Notes: a model not told the origin generated them from the sequence alone. 64,000 nucleotides of DNA from Turnera subulata (GCA_028386065.3 JAKUCV010003327.1:1-64000); one strand, 5' to 3'; positions 23,185 through 36,364 are shown, counted from the first letter of the stretch. A program made the numbers and translations.

Positions 23185-23638
23185 TTTAAGGTTCGTGAGA
23201 ACCTTTGTTAGATGTTGGTGATGTGACTTGGGAATTTACGGTTGTTGTTTATGTATATTTGCTTATGGGTTTTACCCGGTGGGCACTTCGGACTCACCCC
23301 TCACCTGCGGGCTTTCATCCCGTAGGTTGAGTTATTTGTTGTTCAGGTATATTGCATTCCAGACAGGCTGCGGCGTCATCCCTTGGACAGGACTCGGATC
23401 CATTAGTTGCATCATGGGTTGCATACAGAGTCATTGTGAGTCGTTAAGTCTTCCGCTGTGCATATTATTATTGTTGTTGGGCCATTGGGCCGGTTTTATT
23501 ATTATTGATGTTAGATATTTTGGGCCGTTGGGGCCGAGTTGTTGTTGTACACACTGTATGCTGAGTCATGTTGGGTTGAGTCGTCACAGTTCCGGCACGT
23601 GTTTACTGTGTACGGAAAATACGGGTCGGGGCGCTTCA

Positions 23639-24519
23639 CTTCACAAATTTCTTCTCCATCATCTCTCTTTAAATACAGATATAAGACTCTATCCGTGTAT
23701 GTGAAATAAATAATAGTTTGTTTCTCTATTCATTTATTCTCTTTCACTCCTTCTTTATTTTGTTTCTATTTACACTACACAAGGTCTAGATACAGTCTAT
23801 GTGTGATACAGTATCTCTATCATTCATTCATTCTCTTTATTCTTTATTGTTATTTGTATAAGTACGAATGTTGGTATAGTATTAAAGTTATTTTGTCATT
23901 CTTAATTAAACATCCTGTTTGTTTTTATATTCTTTTTATTTTCCCAATCTATTTTAATTATTTTTTTGTGCAGAAAAATAATTCCATGAAACCCACGGAA
24001 AGTGAGCTAGTGAGTTTTAAGTTCTAATGATAAAGACAATTTTAGTAATTTTATTCCCGAGTTGAGTAACTATTATCTGTAAAGTGTTTATGTTTAAAGA
24101 AAAAGATTCATTGAGAAGGAACAAAAACAAATAGAGAAAAAAATCCAGAAACATAAAAGCCAAGATAATTTTTTTGGTAACTGAGGTGATGCTACCGAAA
24201 AACAAAAAAAAAAAATCTTGCAAGTTGAATGCGAGAGTTTTGCAATGTACAAAAGGATCATTGTCGCGATCTAATTCCTCTTGTACGTCACGTGTTGATT
24301 TCCGGCCAGGTAGCTGCCACTTGTTTGAACTCATCTAACCAATGATTATGCAACGGAAAAGAATTTTTTTTTTTTTTTTTAAAAAAGAAGGAAAACACAT
24401 CAAGAAGTTCTAGGCCGCCAAGTCGCCAAACTCCTTTTCCTTTTATGTAGTTCTAACTTCTAACTCGTTACCTCTCTCTGTCTCTCTCTCTGCTATCCAC
24501 TTCTATTTGATTAAAGAAA
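23639..24519. other. Upstream region of the second MATE gene
   Basis: No gene is seen. A G-box CACGTG lies at 24289-24294, 226 bp before the start codon, and a CT-rich leader at 24473-24492. Confidence 0.5.
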
Positions 24520-27500
24520 ATGCAGCTCCAGACTCTACTGCATACTTACCACTGTCCTCTCCGTAGAAATAACAATCCCAAATTTCTTTCACAGTCTGTA
24601 ACTTTGTTATCTAAACCGCCAATATCTTTAACCTCGCCTGGCTTTCACACCCGTCTCCTTCATCTAAAACTACCAAGTACCAAATCAAGAAGTAGGCTCT
24701 TGACGGCCTCTGTTAGTTCTCGGGAAGAACTTGTTAGTGATAGAACGAGCGAGAATGACAGTTCTGTTTCTTCAGTTTCGTCGCTTGAGGAAGAGAAACA
24801 AGAAGATGGAGAGCAAACAAAGGTGGAAGCTAGCATTGAGGGATTGGGGAATCAGAGTATATGGCAGCAAATGAGAGAGATTGTGGTGTTCACTGGACCT
24901 GCAGCAGGGCTTTGGATATGTGGGCCATTGATGAGTCTCATTGACACTGCAGTGATTGGCCAAGGAAGCTCTCTTGAGCTTGCTGCTCTAGGTGATTCTT
25001 TGCAGCTTGTATAATGGAGGGTAGTTGTTTTCAGTTCAAGTTGGGTTTTTGTTTTATGGTAAATTTTGGATTGAGCAGGTCCTGGAACTGTCTTGTGTGA
25101 TTACATGAGTTATATATTCATGTTTCTTTCAATTGCTACTTCAAATATGGTTGCTACTTCCCTTGCTAAACAGGTCAGTTTTAGTTAGCATCAGTTTTGT
25201 TGAATGTGGAAATTTCAAACTATATCATGTATTGTTGGTGTACTTGAAAAAAAAAAGCGTCGTTCTGATATTTCGTATAGAATGTTTTTGTTTCTCTTAC
25301 AATCAAGTATATATGAAGGGTTTGAATGTAGTGCTGATGCTATTCTGTACAGAATTTGAATTGCTTCACGTCCCAAGTAAATTTTCCATAGAACTCAGAT
25401 AACTTCTTGGAATTGGTGGTATTGCAGGACAAAGAGGAAGTGCAACATCAACTGTCAATCTTGCTCTTTATTTCGTTGACTTGTGGCTTCGCTATGTTTT
25501 TGTTCACTAAGTTCTTGGCCCCATCAGTACTAGCTGGTACCAGAGCCTCTCACAAGTTTCTAAGTTGCTTCCATATATGGCACAATGATTCATATGTTTT
25601 GGCTTCAGTCGTTGTGTATGTTAATCAACAAATAATATGTGAAAATAAAGTAAGAAGACGCCATCCATTTACTGTTTTCCCCCTCATTTATTCAGGTATT
25701 GCTGGGGCAAACAATTTACATATCGTAGCTTCGGCAAACGTATATGTTCAGGTTCATTTTGTTTCCTTCTCATGATTACTTTGCACAAATCAATGGAATT
25801 TCTATTCATGGTTAGATTGATAGTGCACAACCCTTTGTGCTAATGATGTACCACAACACTTGAGAATGCATGACTGTATCATGGAAGATTATTCTCCAGA
25901 CTCCAATTATGCAACAATTCAAGTCCTTTTGTTTTCAATACAGAGATATTTTATAATAAGGACATTGCAATTTGCAAACTTAGGCTAAGCCCTTGAATAT
26001 AAAGTGTTTGATTCGTCATCATTCTTTGCCCTGGTGCAAACAATTTATCGTATAAAAATAAGGATGATTTTTTTGTTGGTGGAACATGAAAAATCAATAT
26101 TCTGGACACTGACATCATCAGTTAGACCAAATAACCTTCTCATTCCTCTTGTTAATTATTTAGGCATCATCCTCTGAAATGTTTTTCTTTTGGGTTGATT
26201 CAATGGCTACTGATCCTTTCGCTTCTGGTTCTAGATTCGTGGATTAGCATGGCCTGCAATTCTTGTTGGTTGGGTTGCTCAAAGTGCAAGGTGGGAATTC
26301 ATATATCCTTCCATTGATGATCTACCAACCCCTTAGTTTGGCTTTTATATGTTTCATACTTGAAAATATTCTATATTTGTTCCTGTTGAGTTTTGGGGTC
26401 TATATGGTCTGCTGTAAACATCCTTCACTTGAAGTCTCTCTCCAGCGGTTGAAACTTTCCCTGTTAACATTTGCTCTTGTTGCTACTCAGTCTTGGTATG
26501 AAAGATTCCTGGGGGCCTCTGAAGGCGCTAGCTGTTGCGAGTGCTGTAAATGGCATTGGTGATATAGTTCTTTGCAGGGTTTTAAGCTATGGTATAGCTG
26601 GTGCTGCATGGGCCACTATGGCGTCACAGGTATGCTGATATTCAGACATGCACCACTTAATGCTATGGTACTTACTCTAATCAGTACACAGTAGAATGCT
26701 TTTTGAACTTTCACCCTGAGAGTGTGTAATTTCAGGTTATTGCTGCATTTCTGATGATGGGTTCACTGAACAAGAAAGGATATAATGCATATGCCATCTC
26801 TGTCCCATCATATAATGACCTTAAGACGATATTTGGGCTCGCTGCACCGGTATTTGTTATGATGATCTCGAAGGTCTGCTGCAAGCTACTATTCTCAGAT
26901 ATTAGTAGGCACTACTATCACTACTCTCATGCATCTTTCGGTATACAACATTTTAGGTGGCATTCTACGCTCTTGTCGTATATTTCGCTGCATCAATAGG
27001 TACACTGGCTTTGGCTGCTCATCAGGTTCGTTATGCTTGCTTTTGTTACCTTTTCAGTCTCCTTTTGAGTGTCTGCAAAAACTGATCCCCTGCCTGATAC
27101 TAGGTCATGACTCAAGCATTTGTTATGTGCACAGTTTGGGGGGAGCCTCTTTCTCAAACTGCACAATCATTTATGCCAGAGTTGATGTATGGAATCAATC
27201 GGAGTTTGGAGAAGGTCAGCTGATGCTATCATACTCGGCATAACATTTAAGGAGTTTCACTCTGATTTGGAGATAGAAAAAAAAAAAAACTATAATTATA
27301 AAAAACTTGCTTTCAACTTCAGATATATTTGGTGAATTATGGCTGATTTTGTCCCTTTAAATTGCTCTTTCTTTGTTACTTGGGTTGCTTTTATTTTTTT
27401 GAGATGTGAAACAAGGTTCATATTTAACAGGCTCGTACGCTACTAAAATCACTGGTGATCATTGGAACTATCCTTGGATTGGTGTTGGGAATTGTCGGAA

Positions 27501-28579
27501 CTTCTGTTCCTTGGCTGTTCCCAAACATGTTCACACCTGATCGGAAGGTGATACAGGAGGTTAGTTCCTGTTTGCAGGAATTTCATCAACTTCTTCTGTG
27601 TTGCAAAATCTAATTTAATTCTTTCAACTTCACTTACAAAAAAAGTTGATTTCCCATTTTTTGGACAAAACGGACATACAAGGAAATGGTCTTCTGACTG
27701 GTTATAGCTTTATAGTTAAGGGTTTTTCCTTTAACTTTCAGCTAGCTGACCCCCCTATTCATATGCTATGTTTCATCCAAGCAGATGCACAAAGTGCTGG
27801 TACCATACTTTATTGCGCTTGCTGTGACGCCTCCCTTGTTTAGCCTTGAAGGAACCCTATTGGTAATGGCTACAGTTCAAGCTGAATTTTGTCATTGACC
27901 TTAGCTGTTTCTCTTAATAGATATGCGTGTTTTTGGTCCTCATACTTGACACTTCAAATTAATTTTATTCTACCTTTTGTTCGTTAACAGACCTGCTTGG
28001 TTCCATATGTAATATTGATTGACAAGCACCATAGCAATGGCCAATGAGTGTATCTCCAATTTGTTCTGCATAAAATCTTTTCCAAATTCTGCTGCTGCCT
28101 GCAAAATTCTGCATGCGTAATTGATACAACCTTCTGTTCTTTTTCTGTGTTCTGGCTGAAAATCTCTATGCCTCTGCAGGCTGGACGAGATCTTAGATTT
28201 GTTAGCTTGATGACGATTGGATGCTTTTCAATAGGGGCTCTTGCGCTGCTGGTTGAGACCTTTTGCTTGGTCATTTCTTGTTTCTATCCTCAGTTTTTTT
28301 GGACCAACCATAATGTCATGATTTTCTTTTTACCAGTTTGTAAGAAGCAAAGGATACGGTTTACCAGGTTGCTGGTTTGTACTCGTAGGATTTCAATGGG
28401 TAAGAGACAATTTAGTGCTCATGCAAGCAAAGTGTCAATCTTGTTCAACCTGATGGTTTTTGTTTTTCTCTCTTCAGGTTCGATTTTTGCTCTCACTGCA
28501 ACGCCTTCTTTCCCCTGATGGCGTACTTTTTGCAGAAGATTTGAGCCAACATGAAATGAAGGAGCTGAGAACTACTTAG
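24520..28579 (+). CDS. Plastid MATE transporter, EDS5/DTX46-type, tandem copy 2
   Basis: Fourteen exons give 562 residues: 24520-24991, 25079-25173, 25428-25536, 25696-25751, 26235-26290, 26491-26629, 26736-26873, 26957-27025, 27104-27214, 27431-27559, 27785-27862, 28180-28251, 28337-28399, 28478-28579. Exons 2-14 are exactly as long as in the other two copies; only exon 1, which holds the transit peptide, differs. Membrane and substrate motifs are retained ([40 protein letters not shown]). It is clearly closer to copy 3 than to copy 1: exon 1 shares [23 protein letters not shown] with copy 3, and introns and flanks can also be aligned with copy 3. The gene is intact, with likely envelope transport of a small organic acid such as a chorismate-derived compound by family analogy. 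Confidence 0.93.
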
Positions 28580-29703
28580 TTACTTGACTCTCATATTCCA
28601 CCAAAAAAATCAGAACTCACCATTCACAGTATTAATTTGTGATGCTGGAGAGGATAAAAAAATTTCTGACTACTACAAATGGATTACAACCGACAACTAC
28701 ATGACTGTGTCTTTGCTGTTGTACAAAACATGATAGTCAGATTTGATCATTCTTTAATGCCTCAGCAAGGCTGAGAGGATGCGCAAGGCTGCATATGAAC
28801 AAATATATGTTTTTGTTCAAGAGTTTTAGTACACATCAATAGTAGATTGGATCAAGGGTGGAATCCGCCTAAGCTCAAGGGAGACTATAGATGGTATGCC
28901 TGATGAAGAGTCTTCCAATGGAAATAGCATTTCTAATTTTTTTTTAAAGGGAAGCTTCTATTAATGGTTTTCCATACTTTGCCCAAAAAAAAATGAACAA
29001 TGGACTAATTTACTTACGGGTTTTTCTACTGTTACGATGACAAACATGATAGATTTTGATGGGTAAAAACTCTTCTATGTACTTTTAGAGTTTAGAATTT
29101 GTTCTTATTATATATTTCAAAGTTTCTTCGTCTTCCTCTTAATTAGTTAATTATGTATCATGATTCTTAGTTTTATTTTTTTTTGTCCTATTTGCCCGGG
29201 TGGTGATGTGGACATTCGTCTTGGTCCATCTAATGCCAACCAATACCAACCGTATTGTGACACATCAGGATTCAGACAACTTTAACTCCGGAATATACAA
29301 CGGGACAAATTGAGAACTCAAGGTATATAAGAGGGCTCTTACCCAGATTTTAATGTTAATTAATCCGAGTTACACCAGGCCCCGGCTATGTAGGAGGACG
29401 GCCTACACATCCTGGGAATTAATTCCCAGTCGTCAACTATTTCCCTTTTATATAACGTGTCTGGTGCTCAGCCAGTTGGCTACTTACTTGTTGGAACTCA
29501 TCTGACCAGTGCAACGGAAAAACAAGAAGAAAAAACATGACAATCCTGAGCCGCCAACTCCATTCCCTTTATGTGGTGGCTATAAGTCGTTAGAAGTATG
29601 GACAACAGAAACTTACCTCTTTCTTGTCCGAACTTCCATCAAAAGCAACTCTCTCCGTCACTCCAGTCCCTCCCTTTTCTGCTCCAACTTCGGTTAAAGA
29701 AAA
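28580..29703. other. Intergenic DNA between MATE copies 2 and 3
   Basis: No gene is seen. Parts match the DNA after copy 3: GGAATCCGCCTAAGCTCAAG near 28861 and 33955, and TTACACCAGGCC near 29369 and 34161. The duplicated unit therefore included flanks and was about 5 kb long. Confidence 0.6.
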
Positions 29704-32700
29704 ATGCAAATCCAGAATCTGCCCCATACTTATCACTCTCCTCTCCGTAGAAATGGCAATCCCAAATTTCTTTTGCAGTCTTTAACTTCGTTATACCAAC
29801 CACCATTATCTTTACCCTCACCTAATCTCAACAACCCTCTCCTATCTGTAAAGCTACTAAGTACTAAATCAAGAAGTAGAGTCTTGACAGCTTCTGTTAG
29901 TTCCAATGAAGAACTTATTAGTGATAGGACGGGCGAGAATGACAGTTCTGTTCCTCCAGTTTCGTTGCTTGAGCAAGAAAAACAAGGAGAGCAGACAAAG
30001 GTGGAGGTAAGCAGAGATGGACTGGAAGACCAGAGTATATGGCAGCAAATGAGAGAGATTGTGATGTTCACTGGACCTGCCACAGGGCTTTGGATATGTG
30101 GGCCGTTGATGAGTCTCATTGACACTGCAGTGATTGGTCAAGGAAGCTCTCTTGAGCTTGCCGCTCTAGGTAATTCCTTGCAACTTAGATAATGGAGGGT
30201 AGTTGTATTCTGTTCAAGTTGGGTTTTTGTAATTTTATGGTAAGTTTTGGATTGAGCAGGTCCTGGAACTGTTTTGTGCGATGGGATGAGCTATACTTTC
30301 ATGTTTCTTTCAATTGCTACTTCAAATATGGTTGCTACTTCCCTTGCTAAGCAGGTCAGTTTTACTCGGCATTAGTTTTTGTTGAATGTGGAAACTTGAA
30401 GTTATATCACGTCGGTGTAATTATGCTTGAAGCATTCTTCTTTTTATTTCGTGTAAAATGTTTTGATGGGTGAATGAATGTAGTGCATGCCCATGCTTTT
30501 CTGTACACAATTTGAATTGCTCCACAGTCCCAAGGGAATTTTCTATAGAACTCAGATAGACATACCAAGTCATTGAAAAGTAAACAATATGATTCACTCT
30601 TTTGCGAATAGCTTCCTGTAATTGGTATGTATGTGTGAATGGTTGCAGGACAAAGATGAAGTGCAACATCAACTGTCAATCTTGCTCTTTATTGCGTTGA
30701 CTTGTGGCTTCACTATGTTTTTGTTCACCAAGTTCATTGGCCCATCAGCACTAACTGGTAATAGAGCCCGTCACAGCTTTAGTTGCTTCCATGTATATGC
30801 AATGATTATATGTTTGCTTTCAGTCATCAAGTAACTACTCACCAATAATGTGTGAAAATAAACTGATACTAATCACCAAATATGTTTAGTTTCAGTTATC
30901 ATGTATACGAATCACCAAATAATGTGTGAAAATAATCACCAAGTTCTTGCTTTCAGTCACCGTGTATGCTAATCACGAAGCTCTTGAGTCCACCCATTTA
31001 CTTCTTTTTTTTTTATTTCCTGCATATTTCAGCTTTTGCAGGGGCAAACAATCTCCATATCGTGCCTTCAGCAAACACATATGTTCAGGTTCCTTCTCTT
31101 TCCCTTTCGTAGACTAATCAATGGCATCTCTACCAATGCTCAGACGGATAAACCACAATAATAAACCATAACACTAAGAGAAAACATAGGGGTATCATGA
31201 AAGATTATCCAGGTTCCAATTATCCAACACTTTATGTCCTTGTTCTCAATATGGGAAAACTGCATCATAAAGAGCTTAACAAACTTCTAGTATACCCCTT
31301 TAAAGTGGTTATAGACTTTTGATTCATTATCAGTCGTTTGGTGGAACAGGAAATATTAATATTCTGTATCCAAATAACCTTTTCTTTCATTTTGTTAGTT
31401 CTTTAGGCATCATGTTCTGAACTTTTCTCTTTTCGTTGTTTTGCTGATTTTTGCTTCTGGTTCCAGATTCGTGGGTTAGCATGGCCTGCAATCCTTGTAG
31501 GATGGGTCGCGCAAAGTGCAAGGTCTAGAAATACATATCTTTCCATATATTATCTAGTAACCCTTCAATTTGGTTTACATATGTTCTGAGCTAGAAAAAT
31601 GTTCAATATTTGTCCTCTATTTAATTGTCTGCTGAAACTGAAATTTTCCTTCACTCGAGATGATATTTCCTCTATTTACATTTCCTCTTGTTGCTATGCA
31701 GTCTTGGCATGAAAGATTCCTGGGGCCCGTTGAAGGCGCTTGTAGTTGCAAGTGCTGTAAATGGCATTGGTGATATAGTTCTTTGCAGGTTTCTAAGCTA
31801 TGGTATAGCTGGTGCTGCATGGGCCACAATGGTATCACAGGTATGTTGATATCCAGATAGGCATCATTTGTGCAATCATCATTTGGTGCAATCATTTTCA
31901 CCCTTGCGGTGTGTAATTTCAGGTTGTTGCTGCACTTCTGATGATGGATTCACTGAACAAGAAAGGTTATAATGCATATTCCATCTCTGTTCCATCATCC
32001 GATGACCTTAAGACAATATTTGGGCTTGCTGCACCCGTATTTGTTATGATGATGTCAAAGGTCTGTTACAAAGTACTATACTCAGATATCATTACCCTTT
32101 ACTATCACTTTTCTCATGCATCTAAGGTATCACAACATTTTAGGTGGCATTCTACTCTCTTATAGTATATTTCGCTACATCAATGGGTACGCTGGCTTTG
32201 GCTGCTCATCAGGTTCGTTATGCTCAGTTTTGTTACTTTTTCAAGTCTCCTTTGGAGTGTCTGCAAAAACTGATTCCACTGCCTGATTCTAGGTCATGAT
32301 TCAAGCATTCTTCATGTGCACAGTTTGGGGTGAGCCTCTTTCTCAAACTGCACAATCATTTATGCCAGAGTTGATGTATGGCATCAATCGAAGTTTGGAA
32401 AAGGTCAGTTGATGATCTCATACTCAGCAAGCATTTAAAGAGTTTTGCTCCACATTGAGTTGGTAAATTAGTTTTAGCCTTCTTCGTTACGGGTTGCTTT
32501 TTATTTCTTGAGATGTGAAATAAACTAATATTTAACAGGCTCGAATGCTACTAAAATCTCTGGTGATCATTGGAGCTGTCCTTGGACTGGCATTAGGAAT
32601 TGTTGGAACCTCTGTTCCTTGGCTGTTCCCAAACATTTTCACACCTGATCTGAAGGTGATACAGGAGGTTAGTTCCTCTTTGAAGGAATTTCATAAACTG

Positions 32701-33692
32701 TTTCATGATTGCCACATTATATTAAATCCTTTGAACTACATTTAATCCTACTCAACTAACAATAAAGGTTCATTTGCCATTTCCTGTTTGTACGAAATAG
32801 ATGTATAGGGAAATGATCTTCTCACAAGTTATAGCTTCACAGTTGCAACTATAACCTCAAGCTTTCAGCTACCTGACGCCTTTTCATATGCTATGTTTCG
32901 TCCAAGCAGATGCACAAAGTGCTGGTACCTTTTTTTCTTGCGCTTGCTGTGACGCCTGCCACCTTAAGCCTTGAAGGAACGCTATTGGTAATGGTTAAAG
33001 TTTAATTTGCACATTCTAAATGACCTGAGCTGATTCTTAATAGATTTGTCTGTTTTTCATCCTGATACTTGTCTCTGTTTTATCTATCTGTTTCTATAAA
33101 AGGCCTGCGTGGTCCATGTGTGATATTCTTTGACATACACTCCTGCAATGAGTCTGTCTCCAATTTGTTCTGCATAAAGTTTCCAAATTCTGCTGCGGCT
33201 AGCAAGATAATGGCATGCTAGTTCATACTACCTTTTTTTCTTTTTCTGTGTTCTGGCTTCAAAATCTGTTTGCTCCTGCAGGCAGGACGAGATCTTAGAT
33301 TTATTAGCTTGACAATGAGTGGTTGCTTTTCCATGGGGGCACTTGCACTGCTGGTAGAGGCACTTTGCTTAGTCATTCTTGTGTCTATCCTCAGTTTTGT
33401 TCTCACCATAACATTCTGAATTTGTTTTATCAGTTTGCAAAAAGCAAAGCATATGGTTTGCCTGGTTGCTGGTTTGCACTTGTGGGTTTTCAATGGGTAA
33501 GAGAGAATTTAGCCCTCATGGATACAAAAGTTTCAACCGACTGTTTGACGTTATGGTTTTTTGTGTTTTTTTATTCCTTTCTTTCTTCAGGCTCGATTTT
33601 TTCTCTCACTCCAACGCCTTCTTTCCCCTGATGGGATACTTTTTGCTGAGGATTCGGGCCAATATGAAATGAAGAAACTGAGAACTACTTAG
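29704..33692 (+). CDS. Plastid MATE transporter, EDS5/DTX46-type, tandem copy 3
   Basis: Fourteen exons give 560 residues: 29704-30169, 30260-30354, 30649-30757, 31033-31088, 31467-31522, 31702-31840, 31923-32060, 32144-32212, 32293-32403, 32539-32667, 32910-32987, 33282-33353, 33434-33496, 33591-33692. All splice sites are GT-AG and the frame is intact. The N-terminus ([18 protein letters not shown]) closely parallels that of copy 2, including the cluster of Arg and the TKSRSR segment, as expected for a recent duplicate with the same plastid targeting. One visible difference is CDGMSYTF where copies 1 and 2 have CDYIAYVF and CDYMSYIF, a Gly for Tyr change at the edge of a helix that may matter for transport. 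The neighbour on the right is a plastid RNA-binding gene on the other strand. Confidence 0.93.
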
Positions 33693-34462
33693 TTATCCTC
33701 ATAATCCGCATAAAATTTTGGAGATCGCCATTGGTAATATTCGTGATACTGTGGTGTATCAAATCTTTCACCATTGCAAATGAATTACATCCAAGTCCAA
33801 CTACCACAATGTTGTGCAGTTATTTCGTCATTCTTTGATGCCTCAACAAGGCCGAGAGGATGGGTCAATGCTCTATCTCAATCTGTAAATATGTGTTTGT
33901 GTTCAAGTAAACAGCTTTTAGTACACATTGAAGGTACACCTAGAGCAAGGATGGAATCCGCCTAAGCTCAAGTGAGACAATTACGTCTTATATGTGATAA
34001 ACTATTCCAATGCACATAGCATTGTTATTTTTTTTAGTGATGCTTCTCTTCTCTATCGCCATCAAGATGTTTTGCATGGACTCCAACTACATAAATGAAA
34101 CGCTGAATGACTTATTAAGTTGTGAATACAATTATGATGGCAAATCATGATACATTAAACTTTAATCCGGTTACACCAGGCCACATCTTCAACCTCTTAG
34201 GTCATATAGGCCAATTATCTTACATCTTGGGAGCTCAATCATGGGGAGAAACAATAAGCTGTCTATCACCCTTCAAGAGGATGCAAACTCCTAACAAACC
34301 AATAAAGCCCCACCCATCAAGTGGATGCAAACTCCTACAAACCAATAAATTCCCAGGTTCATTTAGATCAGCATCCCACATATTATGTCTGGCAGGCGTT
34401 CTTCATATAGAGGTTAGAGGCTGGATTAGAAATATACAGCAACAGTGACGCGATACTATAGT
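33693..34462. other. Convergent 3' flanks of MATE copy 3 and the CRM gene
   Basis: No gene is seen. A 19-base repeat (ATGCAAACTCCTA...CAAACCAATAAA) occurs twice within 34281-34350. Confidence 0.5.
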
Positions 34463-36364
34463 TCACGCGCTCCTGCCCCCTCGGCGAGGACGGCTTGATG
34501 ATCTTCTTGGTGCTTCTCCTCTTCTCTGCAAGAACATTTAAAATACGTCAAGTTCCAACAATGCTGCAACAGCAGGAAGAGGATCTTCAGAAAGAAGATC
34601 TATAATTTTCATTCTAGTTCTTTACCCCGGATGTGGACTTCACTTTTGAGTCTTTTCCCCCAAAGACTCTACGGTGCCCAGATGATCTTCTTGGTTCTTC
34701 TCCTCTCGGCTGCAACAACAGTTAAAAAATATAAATTTTTAACAATGCAGCAATTGCAGGGTGAAGATATCCAGAAAGGAGACCTATGGTTTCCATTCAT
34801 GTTCTTACCACGCTTGTGGACTTTGATTGTTGGTCTCTTCTCACAAAGACTCTACGATTCTGTCTCTTTTTCTCCTCGGCTTGCAGTTTACTAAGACTCG
34901 GCCGGTAGACAATGACAGTCCGACCAATTTTACCAACCACCACAGAACCAGTTGCTTTCTGTAATTGCTGCACCACATCCTCTAGCTCTCCAGGACAAGT
35001 TTTGTGTATTTTAATCTGTTCGTAGCAGTAAAGTGTTAGCATTCTTGACAAACAAAACAAACAAACAATCATGCAGTCTTTTAACACAGCAGCAGAGTCC
35101 ATTGGACTGGTAAAACATGGTCCAAATGGAAATGAATAGCAAGTGTTCCCAAGATGTGATCACAACAGAAATCTTTAAAATTGGCTCAAGTTAATTCAAG
35201 AATAAACACCTCACAGAACTGTGAAGGGATGCTAAGTTCACGTCCATAAAGTTTTCATCTAAGTTAACCGATACCCCTCACACCATATAGCTGGCTCATA
35301 ATTGCATATTTGTATTATAACCAAATCTCAGAGCAGAAGTGACTAATCTAACTTCATCTCCAATTCCCAAAGGAAAAGAACACATCCACGGAGCCCCTTG
35401 AAGTTTCATTAATAAGTTTCAAAAAAATTTAAAATGTGCCAAATAACCCTACAGCAAAAAAAAAAAAAAAAAAAAACATGAAGAAGTATACAGCATTTCA
35501 ACAACAGAAGCTGAGCAAATTCCTCACATTGCATAATCTGCCAGTAGATTCAATATTCAAGCTATGAAAGAAACGATTTGCACAGGTTTAACAAATACAT
35601 TCAATGGTTCTAAAACCCAGGAGAGACAAATCAAGCAATAAAATGAAAGACCATTGACAAGTCAATCGAAAAGTTATTACCTTTAACAGTTCATTAGCTT
35701 CAAGGGCGTCGATGAAAGAACTGGCCAAATTATCAGTGACACCGGACTTGCCCACTAACTGGCTCTTCAGTTTCTTCCCCAGACTATGTGCATAAGCAAC
35801 CAACTCTTTCTTCTCTTTCAAAGTCAAAGTCGGTGCTTTCCCAGCATTCCTCTTCACTTGAGGAGACCCTTTATTCTCCGCATCACTACCCTTCAATTCC
35901 AATTCCAAAGTTTCACTTCCACTCCCAACATCATCCGCATACTCCTCCTCCTCTTCTTCTTCTTCCTCTTCCTCCTCTAGCTCTTGCTCCTCGTCTTCTT
36001 CAGCTTCTTGTTCTAGGAGGACCTGGTCTTCTTCGGCTTCCTCTTCCAAGGGGAAAGAAGGAGCGAGGCTGGCTTGAAGAGGTGAAGAAGAGAGAGGGAA
36101 TGTGGTGGAGAAAGAGTTGGAGAAGAGGAAGGAAGAGAAGAGTTTGGTGGAGGTTCTTTGAAGATGGAGGCTATTGTAGTGAATTGATGGGATGGCTTTC
36201 GTGGATTGGGAGACATTGCTGGTGGTGGTGGTGGAGGAAAGAGGTCCCAAGAAGGATGAAAGCAACGTGGGATGTGGTGGCGGAGGCGGCGGTTGAGGGC
36301 GGAGGAAATGGTGGAGAAGATGATGAGTCGCTGTGGATGAGGCTGACGACGATGCTACCGCCAT
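34463..36364 (-). CDS. Plastid CRM-domain (YhbY-like) RNA-binding protein
   Basis: Four exons on the - strand, all introns in phase 0: 36364-35681, 35015-34809, 34709-34626, 34525-34463; 345 residues. Residues 1 to about 95 are rich in Ser, Thr, Pro and His without acids, like a plastid transit peptide. A Glu/Asp-rich stretch follows at roughly 110-165. The single CRM domain starts at LTLKEKKELVAYAHSLGKKL and runs across exon 2, with GSVVVGKIGRTVIVYRPS near its end. The C-terminal tail is Arg/Gly/Ser-rich and ends RPRRGGRSA. The closest known types are Arabidopsis At2g21350 and CFM4 (At4g39040), the latter acting in plastid rRNA processing. I cannot tell which is the ortholog. A longer reading frame upstream (to 36463) is less likely because it puts basic and hydrophobic residues before the transit peptide. 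Exon 4 is inferred from splice consensus and frame. Confidence 0.88.

Larger units (their letters stand above)
20914..23638 (+). mobile_element. Solo LTR of the long-LTR Gypsy family
   Basis: It begins TGTAACAGCCCGGGTAAAAA and ends GGGTCGGGGCGCTTCA. Perfect CTTCA duplications lie at 20909-20913 and 23639-23643. Total length is 2,725 bp including a 251-base N gap. Inside, in order, are a TATAAAA box (21239), a purine tract (21266-21495), a GC-rich block with an ATG at 21482, a donor-like GTAAGA (21845), AT-rich DNA, a possible mini-exon (22654-22730) and the conserved 3' block with GGCACTTCGGACTCACCCC. There is no internal coding region, so it is read as the product of LTR-LTR recombination. 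It inserted between MATE copies 1 and 2. Confidence 0.92.
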
